A stretch of 64,000 nucleotides of DNA from Variovorax sp. N23 (GTDB lineage: Bacteria > Pseudomonadota > Gammaproteobacteria > Burkholderiales > Burkholderiaceae_C), in NCBI RefSeq assembly GCF_025486315.1, contig NZ_JAOOPY010000002.1:237501-301500 (forward strand), read 5' to 3'. Below the pieces are notes generated by a model. That model was given only the letters and a program-made list of their open reading frames with translations. It did not search any database and was not told where the DNA came from. Numbering within the stretch: the stretch's first letter is position 1; each line of letters begins with the position of its first letter. The position numbers and the translations under genes are program-made. This document shows, in pieces, positions 58,171-64,000 of this stretch.

Positions 58171-59031
58171 CTTGCCGGTCGCCACGTCGATCACGCTGCC
58201 GTCGACCAGGCTCACGCGGTAGATCTCGCGCATCACGTTGCCGGCAAAGGCCAGCTCGACGATCGACACGTCGCGGAAGGTGGTGTCGATGCCGTTGGGC
58301 AGCACGGTGTTGAACTTCGCGGCCACCTGGTTCATCGAGGCCTGCAGCGCCGGCGTGAACGGCGTCATGCTGTAGACCAGCGTGTTGTGCGGGTTGTATG
58401 AACGCAGTTCCTTGCCGTCCTTCACCACGTTCACGCCACTCACGCCCACCGTCTTCACCAGCTCGCGGCCGGCCTCGGCCATCTTGGCGTAGACCGGGCC
58501 GGTCACGCGCGGCAACGGGCCGTCGCGCAGCGGGGCCATGGCGGCGGTGGTCACCGTGTTGTAGGCCATCATGGCCTCGAAGCCGGGGCCGCTCTTCACG
58601 ATGCCGAGGTCGAGCCACCACGGGCGGCCGGCGTCCTTGGCGGCCTCGGTCGTGTAGAAGTTCTTCAGCGTGAGCTGGATCGGGGCCGGCGGCTTGGGCA
58701 GTGCCTTGAGCATCTTCTGCGGCGTCGTCGGGTCGGCACTGTGGATGTGCACCACCGTCACGTGCGGGATGTTGAAGTTCTGCGCTTCGGCCTGCAGACC
58801 GAGGCGCACCAGGTCTTGCCGCAGCACCGGGTACACGCGTGCGTCGAGCACGTCGTTCACGTCCTTCGGCAGCTTGTAGACCACGCCATAGGTCGCCTTG
58901 TGGGCGCGGAATTCGGGCTGGCCGATCGCACTGTTGTCGATGGCGGGCGCCGAGGGGCCGGTGGTGCCGCAGGCCGTCAGGAACGAGCCGACGAAAGCGG
59001 TGAGGACCAGGGGCCGAAGGGTGCGAATCAT
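58159..59031 (-). CDS. Lipoprotein with two H-x-T motifs, putative 2H phosphoesterase
   Basis: A 290-aa protein with a lipoprotein signal ending in LTAC (Cys21). Two motifs, HVTV at 90-93 and HNTL at 215-218, have the H-x-T form and spacing of the 2H phosphoesterase superfamily, in which the two histidines form the active site; each follows NIP or YNP. Members act on cyclic nucleotides or RNA ends. A surface-anchored form would be unusual. GGAG precedes the ATG. The family match is inferred from the motifs only. Confidence 0.7.
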   Translation of the reverse strand: MIRTLRPLVLTAFVGSFLTACGTTGPSAPAIDNSAIGQPEFRAHKATYGVVYKLPKDVNDVLDARVYPVLRQDLVRLGLQAEAQNFNIPHVTVVHIHSADPTTPQKMLKALPKPPAPIQLTLKNFYTTEAAKDAGRPWWLDLGIVKSGPGFEAMMAYNTVTTAAMAPLRDGPLPRVTGPVYAKMAEAGRELVKTVGVSGVNVVKDGKELRSYNPHNTLVYSMTPFTPALQASMNQVAAKFNTVLPNGIDTTFRDVSIVELAFAGNVMREIYRVSLVDGSVIDVATGKVIR

Positions 59032-59127
59032 GGGCAACTCCAATTTTTCAAGAACAAGGTGGCGGCATGCCACCGACGACAAAAGCCGGCACGGGCGAAT
59101 TCCCGTGCCGACGGGGACCATGGGGGT

Positions 59128-59919
59128 TCAGTCCGGCAGGGCCGGCAAAGCGGTCGATGGCGGGGCAGCGATGACCGCGGCGTCGCTGCGGTCCTTGAGC
59201 TGCACGCCGGTGAGCTGCAGGCGCCGCGCCTCCTGCGCCAGCCACCAGAAGCGGCCGGCGGCGGCCGCGGGCGCGAGGCCTTCGGGGCGGATGTTCGAGA
59301 TGCAGTTGCGCTCGGCGTCGTGGCGTCCGACGGCCGGCTTCCAGGTGAGGTACAGGCCCAGGCTGTCGGGCGAGCTCAGGCCCGGGCGCTCGCCGATCAG
59401 CATCGCGACCAGGCGCGCGCCGAGCAGCGCGCCCGCTTCGTCGGCCAGCGCGACGCGCGCCTGCTGCGCGATCACCACCGGGCCGAGCGACCAGCCCGCG
59501 GGCAGGCCGGCGCGGATGGCGGTGACCATGGCGTGCGCGTTGCGCTCGACCGCCAGCGACGAGAGCCCGTCGCCGATGACCAGCAGCAGGTCGCAGCCCG
59601 CCGCGGGGCTGGGGCCGGCGGCCTCGCGCAGCACCTGCGCGCTGGCGTCGTCGAGCCGGCGGCCGAGGTCCGGGCGCAGCAGGTAGCTGGCGCGGTCGGC
59701 GGCGGCGCTGTGCACCTGCAGCGTGGGCAGGCCGTCGGCGGCCAGCACGTCGGCCAGCGCCTGCGTGTCGAGCTGCACATGCACCGCGTCTCGCGCCTGC
59801 GCATGCGCGAAGCCAAAGCGCAGCAGTTCGGCGGTCGGCATGCTCGACCCGGCGCGGCCGAGTGCCAGGCGGGCGGCAGTGTAGGCGCGCAGGTCGTCCC
59901 AGGGGTCGGGCGTGCTCAT
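59128..59919 (-). CDS. eutC: Ethanolamine ammonia-lyase small subunit
   Basis: A 263-aa subunit of the adenosylcobalamin-dependent lyase converting ethanolamine to acetaldehyde and ammonia. The blocks TAARLALGRAGSSMPTAELLRF, VIGDGLSSLAV, LIGERPGLSSPDSLGLYLTW and AERNCISNIRPEGL are all typical EutC. The ATG overlaps the eutB stop (ATGA). No shell-protein genes are nearby, so it belongs to the simple, non-compartment type. Confidence 0.95.
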   Translation of the reverse strand: MSTPDPWDDLRAYTAARLALGRAGSSMPTAELLRFGFAHAQARDAVHVQLDTQALADVLAADGLPTLQVHSAAADRASYLLRPDLGRRLDDASAQVLREAAGPSPAAGCDLLLVIGDGLSSLAVERNAHAMVTAIRAGLPAGWSLGPVVIAQQARVALADEAGALLGARLVAMLIGERPGLSSPDSLGLYLTWKPAVGRHDAERNCISNIRPEGLAPAAAAGRFWWLAQEARRLQLTGVQLKDRSDAAVIAAPPSTALPALPD

Positions 59920-61322
59920 GTCTGGCTCCCGTCGCCGAGACGCAACTGCCGCAACTGCTGCAACGCCGGATGCTGCGGCGTCACGCTCGCCACGCGGCCC
60001 TGCGCATCGGCCAGCTGCATGCGCTGCAGCCAGGCGTCGAACTCCGGCGCGCGCTTCAGGCCCAGCACCTCGCGCAGGTAGAGCGCATCGTGAAAGGAGG
60101 TGCTCTGGTAGTTGAGCATGATGTCGTCGGCCCCCGGCACGCCCATGATGAAGGTCAGGCCGGCGGTGCCCAGCAGCGTCATCAGCGTGTCCATGTCGTC
60201 GGAATCGGCCTCGGCATGGTTGGTGTAGCAGACGTCGCAGCCCAGCGGCAGGCCCATCAGCTTGCCGCAGAAGTGGTCCTCGAGCCCGGCGCGGATGATC
60301 TGCTTGCCGTCGTACAGGTACTCCGGCCCGATGAAGCCGACCACCGTGTTCACCAGCAGTGGCCGGAAGGCGCGGGCCACGGCATAGGCCCGTGCCTCGC
60401 AGGTCTGCTGGTCGACGCCGTGGTGCGCGCCGGCCGACAGCGCGCTGCCCTGGCCGGTCTCGAAGTACATGACGTTGTCGCCCAGCGGCCCGCGTTGGAG
60501 CGACAGGGCGGCCTCGTGCGCTTCCTTCAACACGGCCAGGTTCACACCGAAGCTGGTGTTGGCCTTTTCGGTGCCGGCGACCGACTGGAACACCAGGTCG
60601 ACCGGCGCACCCTGCTCGATCATCTGCACCGTGTTGGTCACATGGGTGAGCACGCAGGACTGCGTCGGGATGCCGAGCTTGACGATCACCTCGTCGAGCA
60701 TGTGCACCAGCCGCGTCAGCGCGGGCACGCTGTCGGTGGCCGGGTTGATGCCGATCACCGCGTCGCCGGCACCGTAGAGCAGGCCGTCGACCATCGACGC
60801 GGCGATGCCGCGCAGATCGTCGGTCGGGTGGTTGGGCTGCAGCCGCACCGCCAGGTGGCCGGGCAGGCCGATGGTGTTGCGAAAGCGCGTGACCACCCGG
60901 CACTTGCGCGCGACGAGGATCAGGTCCTGGTTGCGCATCAGCTTGCTCACCGCCGCCGCCATCTCGGGCGTGATGCCGGGCGCCACGCGCGTCAGCATCG
61001 CGCTGTCGGCGGCATCGGACAGCAGCCAGTCGCGCAAGTCGCCGACCGTCAGGTGCGCGATGGGCGCGAAGGCCGTGGCGTCGTGCGTGTCGATGATGAG
61101 CCGCGTGACCTCGTCGTCTTCGTAGGGCACCAGCGCCTCGTCCAGAAAACGCCGCAGCGGCACGTCGGCCAGCGCCATGCGCGCGGCCATGCGTTCCACC
61201 GCCGTCTCGGCCGCGACGCCGGCCAGCACGTCGCCCGAGCGCGCGGGCGTGGCCTTGGCCATCAATGTGCGCAGGTCGGCGAAGTGCCAGGTGGTGTCGC
61301 CGGCGGCGTGGCGGTAGGGCAT
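59916..61322 (-). CDS. eutB: Ethanolamine ammonia-lyase large subunit
   Basis: A 468-aa TIM-barrel catalytic subunit. LRDWLLSD, KLMRNQDLILVARKCRVVTRFRNTIG, FQSVAGTEKANTSFGVNL and YTNHAEADSDDMD (with GADDIMLNYQSTSFHD) are conserved EutB blocks. The length is usual (about 450-465). It lies 22 bases after the DeoR gene. EutA, the reactivase, is not seen in the window. Confidence 0.96.
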   Translation of the reverse strand: MPYRHAAGDTTWHFADLRTLMAKATPARSGDVLAGVAAETAVERMAARMALADVPLRRFLDEALVPYEDDEVTRLIIDTHDATAFAPIAHLTVGDLRDWLLSDAADSAMLTRVAPGITPEMAAAVSKLMRNQDLILVARKCRVVTRFRNTIGLPGHLAVRLQPNHPTDDLRGIAASMVDGLLYGAGDAVIGINPATDSVPALTRLVHMLDEVIVKLGIPTQSCVLTHVTNTVQMIEQGAPVDLVFQSVAGTEKANTSFGVNLAVLKEAHEAALSLQRGPLGDNVMYFETGQGSALSAGAHHGVDQQTCEARAYAVARAFRPLLVNTVVGFIGPEYLYDGKQIIRAGLEDHFCGKLMGLPLGCDVCYTNHAEADSDDMDTLMTLLGTAGLTFIMGVPGADDIMLNYQSTSFHDALYLREVLGLKRAPEFDAWLQRMQLADAQGRVASVTPQHPALQQLRQLRLGDGSQT

Positions 61323-61344
61323 GGTGGGTCGGCCTCGTCGTGCG

Positions 61345-62121
61345 TCAGGCGATGACGAGGCGTTCGCAGGCCTTGCGCAGCGCGGCCAGGCCCGCGACCT
61401 CGCGCGCCTTGGCGTCGGTCACGACGATGTCGATGTCGGCCGTGCGCGCGTAGGTCACGCGGCTCGCGAGGCCGATCTTGCTGTGGTCGGCCAGGATGAC
61501 CACCTGCTGCGCCTGCTCGGCCATGGCGCGGGCCACGGCGGCCTCGTGATGCTCGAAGCTCATGGCGCCGTGCCTGGCGTGCAGGCCCACCGGCGACATC
61601 AGCGCCACGTCGACGCGAAAGCGCCGGATGTCCTCCAGCGTGCCTTCGCCATGGGTGGCCTGGGTCTTCACGTCGATCTGGCCGCCGAGCAGGCGCACGT
61701 CGTTGCGCGAACTGCGGGCCTCGTCGGCGCCGGCCAGCTTGAGTGCGATGGTGAGCGAATTGGTGATGACCGTCATGCCGCTGAGCGTGGCGATTTCTTC
61801 GGCGAGCGTCGACGTGGTGCTGCCGGCGTCGAGGAACAGCGTCTGCCCCGGGCGCAGCAGGCCGACCGCGGCCTTGGCGATGGCGCGCTTCTCCTTCTGG
61901 CGCGCCACCAGCCGCACCGACAGCGGCGGTTCGGGCTCGGGGCCGGTGGCGACCGCGCCGCCGTGCACGCGGCGCAGCTCGCCGCTGCCTTCGAGCTCGA
62001 GCAGGTCGCGCCGCACGGTTTCGCGCGAGACTTCCAGGTCCTGCACGATGCGCTCGACGCTCACCCGCGAGAAGGTCGCCAGCAAGCTGCGGATGCGGAG
62101 GAATCGTTCTTCTTGGAGCAT
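61345..62121 (-). CDS. DeoR-family regulator
   Basis: A 258-aa repressor-type protein. The N-terminal helix-turn-helix reads VSVERIVQDLEVSRETVRRDLLELEGSG, then RVHGGA; the sugar-phosphate-isomerase-like effector domain carries FLDAGSTTSTLAEEI, the usual phosphate-binding site, and LADHSKIG. The effector is probably a phosphorylated compound. It lies between the ABC permease (21 bases) and eutB (22 bases). Confidence 0.9.
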   Translation of the reverse strand: MLQEERFLRIRSLLATFSRVSVERIVQDLEVSRETVRRDLLELEGSGELRRVHGGAVATGPEPEPPLSVRLVARQKEKRAIAKAAVGLLRPGQTLFLDAGSTTSTLAEEIATLSGMTVITNSLTIALKLAGADEARSSRNDVRLLGGQIDVKTQATHGEGTLEDIRRFRVDVALMSPVGLHARHGAMSFEHHEAAVARAMAEQAQQVVILADHSKIGLASRVTYARTADIDIVVTDAKAREVAGLAALRKACERLVIA

Positions 62122-62142
62122 GTGAAAAGAGGGGTTGCGGTG

Positions 62143-63801
62143 TCAGTGCGCCGACGGAACGGGCTTGCGGGTGATCAGATGCAATAGCAATGCCATCGCA
62201 CCGACCACCGCCATGATGCAGGTGGAGAACGCGGCGGCCTGCGAGGTGAATCCGGCTTCGTCCAGGCGCATGACCGTGACGGCCCCCATCGACAGCGAAG
62301 GGGTGATGAGGAAGATGACGGCCGACAGCGTGACCATCGAGCGCATGAACAGGAACACGGCGATCGCCAGCAGCGTGGTGCGCAGCGCCGGCCAGTAGAC
62401 GTCGCCCAGCACCCGCGCCACGCCGCCGCCCAGCACGGTGGTGGCGTCGTCCAGGGCGGTGGGCACGGTGCGCATGGCCGTCATCATGCTCACGAAACCC
62501 TGCGTGTGGTAGTGGTAGTAGTTGCACAGCGCCAGCAGGAGGGCGCTGCCGTAGAGCAGGCCCCAGGGCATGTCGGCCGTGTTGAAGGTGAAGACGTAGG
62601 CCAGGCCGAGCACCAGCCCCGGCACCGCCACCGGTAGCGCGCTCAGCAGTCGCGCCGCGCTGGCGGCCCGGCCGGGCAGGCGCTGCACGCCGAAGGCCAG
62701 CAGGAACAGCAGCAGCGTGCCCATCGCCGCGGCGACGAGCGACACGCCGATCGACGTCCACAGCGGCGCATAGCCGCCGGCGATGTCGATGTCGTAGTGC
62801 TTGAGCGTGAGGTCGAGCCGGTAGGGCCACAGCCGGATGAAGCTGGCGACGATCACCGTGATCACCACCGCGTAGATCGTGCCCACGATGACGAGCGACG
62901 CGGCGAAGAACGTGCCGTCGCGGCCCGCGTGGGGTTGGGGTACCGGCGGCACGGCCGACTCCGCGCCCAGCCCGGCCTGGCGCTGCGCGGCCAGGTGTTC
63001 GATGAAGACCGACAGCGCAGCCGGCACCAGCAGCACGATGCCGATGACCGCGCCCATGCCGAACTTCATCTGCCCGCTGACCTGGTTGTAGATCTCCGTG
63101 GCCAGCACCTGGAAGTTGCCGCCGATGACCACCGCGTTGCCGAAGTCGGTGATGGTCACGGTGAAGACGACGAAGCCCGCGCTCAGCAGGCCGTAGCGTA
63201 CGCCCGGCAGCGTGATGTCGACGAACTGCCGCCACGGCGTCGCGCCCAGCACCTCGGCCGCGTCGTACTGGCGCGCGTCGCCGTGGCGCAGCGCGGTGCG
63301 CAGGATGAGCACCGCCTGCGGCAGGGCGTAGAGCACGTCGGCGACGAGCAGGCCCCAGAAGCCGTAGATCTCGGGGCGAATGCCCAGTGCCTTGCCGACC
63401 ACGCCGTTGCGCCCCAGCAGGAAGATCAGCCCCAGACCGAGCACCAGCGAGGGCGCCAGCACCGGCAGCGTCATGCCGATGGCGGTGAAGCTGCGGCCGG
63501 GCATGCGGGTGCGCTCGATGCCGTAGGCGACGACGAAGGCCAGCAGCAGCGTGACGAGCGTGGTCGACCCGCCCAGCAGCAGGCTGTTGAAGAGCGCGCG
63601 CCACACGCCCGGCGTGTCGAGCAGCGCGGCGTAGTTGCCCAGCCCGATGCCGCCGGTGCCGTCCTGCACCAGGCTGCGCCAGGCGATGCCGAGCATCGGC
63701 ACGCCGAAGAACATCACGAGCGCGGCCAGCGGCAGCCACAGGCAGGCGCGCAGCAGCCAGCGGTCGGCGGCCTGCATCGGCAGCGGTGCGGTCTTCGTCA
63801 T
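62143..63801 (-). CDS. ABC transporter permease, fused two-domain type (PhnUV-like)
   Basis: A 552-aa inner-membrane protein holding two permease domains in one chain with about twelve membrane segments. The two EAA-type loops are seen near YDAAEVLGATPWRQFVDITLP and LDDATTVLGGGVARVLGDVYWP. This is the pattern of 2-aminoethylphosphonate and ferric-iron type importers. ATG 63801 overlaps the stop of the ATPase (ATGA). The substrate may be 2-aminoethylphosphonate, phosphoethanolamine or a similar amine; this is inferred. Confidence 0.87.
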   Translation of the reverse strand: MTKTAPLPMQAADRWLLRACLWLPLAALVMFFGVPMLGIAWRSLVQDGTGGIGLGNYAALLDTPGVWRALFNSLLLGGSTTLVTLLLAFVVAYGIERTRMPGRSFTAIGMTLPVLAPSLVLGLGLIFLLGRNGVVGKALGIRPEIYGFWGLLVADVLYALPQAVLILRTALRHGDARQYDAAEVLGATPWRQFVDITLPGVRYGLLSAGFVVFTVTITDFGNAVVIGGNFQVLATEIYNQVSGQMKFGMGAVIGIVLLVPAALSVFIEHLAAQRQAGLGAESAVPPVPQPHAGRDGTFFAASLVIVGTIYAVVITVIVASFIRLWPYRLDLTLKHYDIDIAGGYAPLWTSIGVSLVAAAMGTLLLFLLAFGVQRLPGRAASAARLLSALPVAVPGLVLGLAYVFTFNTADMPWGLLYGSALLLALCNYYHYHTQGFVSMMTAMRTVPTALDDATTVLGGGVARVLGDVYWPALRTTLLAIAVFLFMRSMVTLSAVIFLITPSLSMGAVTVMRLDEAGFTSQAAAFSTCIMAVVGAMALLLHLITRKPVPSAH

Positions 63802-64000
63802 GCGTGCACCCAGCTGCAATCGGCCGCGCCGATGGCGAGCGACACGCGCTGGCCGACGGACAGCGGCATCGCGCTGCTGGTTTCGGCCAGCAGCACCTGG
63901 TCGTCCCAGCGCACCCGCACGCGCTGGATGCTGCCGAGAAAGCCGATGTCGGTCACCTCGCCGCGCGCACCGGCGGCGGGCTCGAGGCGAATGCGCTCGG
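63798..64000 (-). CDS. ABC transporter ATP-binding protein, C-terminal fragment
   Basis: Only the last 66 codons lie in the window; the gene runs off its end. The visible part is a TOBE-type domain (GEVTDIGFLGSIQRVRVRW then VSLAIGAADCSWVHA), the C-terminal regulatory region of PotA/PhnT-like ATPases. Walker motifs are outside the window. It overlaps the permease by 4 bases. Confidence 0.85.
   Translation of the reverse strand, partial: ERIRLEPAAGARGEVTDIGFLGSIQRVRVRWDDQVLLAETSSAMPLSVGQRVSLAIGAADCSWVHA

Overview
The window is high-GC DNA (GC-rich third positions throughout) from a betaproteobacterium. The 23S/5S rRNA signatures, the gene families (Bug-type tripartite tricarboxylate binding protein, LiuR-type MerR, PheC-like protein) and the order glyQ-glyS-gmhB-plsC point to the Burkholderiales, most likely Comamonadaceae of the Variovorax type. 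That placement comes from family resemblance read by eye, not from a database search. I see no tRNA, CRISPR array, insertion sequence, prophage or plasmid gene. Coding density is very high and no gene-free stretch exceeds 300 bases.

Layout. 1-3240: the 3' part of an rRNA operon (end of the 16S-23S spacer, 23S, 5S, terminator). 3266-10226: an MBL-fold hydrolase coupled to FadD, a PheC-like lipoprotein, a GNAT acetyltransferase, then CorC and Lnt. 10211-17649: an eight-gene minus-strand operon with an NMT1/THI5-type ABC importer, a cytosine-deaminase-like amidohydrolase, a creatininase-family hydrolase, an FAD-linked oxidase, a flavodoxin-fold oxidoreductase and a RidA protein; it looks like a catabolic unit for an imported nitrogenous (perhaps heterocyclic) compound, and a 27-bp inverted repeat sits at its head. 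17776-21757: an orphan TAXI-type binding protein overlapping a membrane protein of unknown function, a TetR regulator and a divergent periplasmic L-asparaginase. 21890-26003: an orphan lipoprotein and a lipid-phosphate trio (diacylglycerol-kinase family, metallophosphoesterase, PAP2 phosphatase).

26199-32356: glyQ, glyS, a two-gene nucleotidyltransferase pair that looks inserted, a GmhB homologue with an altered catalytic motif, plsC and a YgjP-type metallopeptidase. 32369-40457: a CUT1 sugar ABC importer divergent from a GntR regulator, a DenD-like dehydrogenase and an IlvD/Edd-family sugar-acid dehydratase. 40506-43129: a Tat-exported phospholipase C with a His/Asp-rich insert and a small lipoprotein. 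43314-46538: an SDR, a leucine-rich-repeat protein kinase and an MBL-fold hydrolase.

46552-51575: a LiuR-like MerR regulator with a perfect 16-bp palindrome, then beta-carbonic anhydrase, thiolase, M20 peptidase and acyl-CoA dehydrogenase. 51580-56663: a Bug-type binding protein, acyl-CoA ligase, citryl-CoA-lyase-like protein and SDR, divergent from an IclR regulator; probably import, CoA activation and carbon-carbon cleavage of an organic acid. 56725-59031: a YchJ/SEC-C protein, a DUF3047-like exported protein and a lipoprotein with two H-x-T motifs resembling a 2H phosphoesterase. 59128-64000: ethanolamine ammonia-lyase EutBC closely linked to a DeoR regulator and a 2-aminoethylphosphonate-type ABC importer that runs off the window end.

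The most interesting items are the uncharacterised catabolic units (10211-17649, 51580-56663, 59128-64000), the GmhB homologue lacking the second motif-I aspartate, the inserted nucleotidyltransferase pair, and the LRR-kinase/MBL pair.
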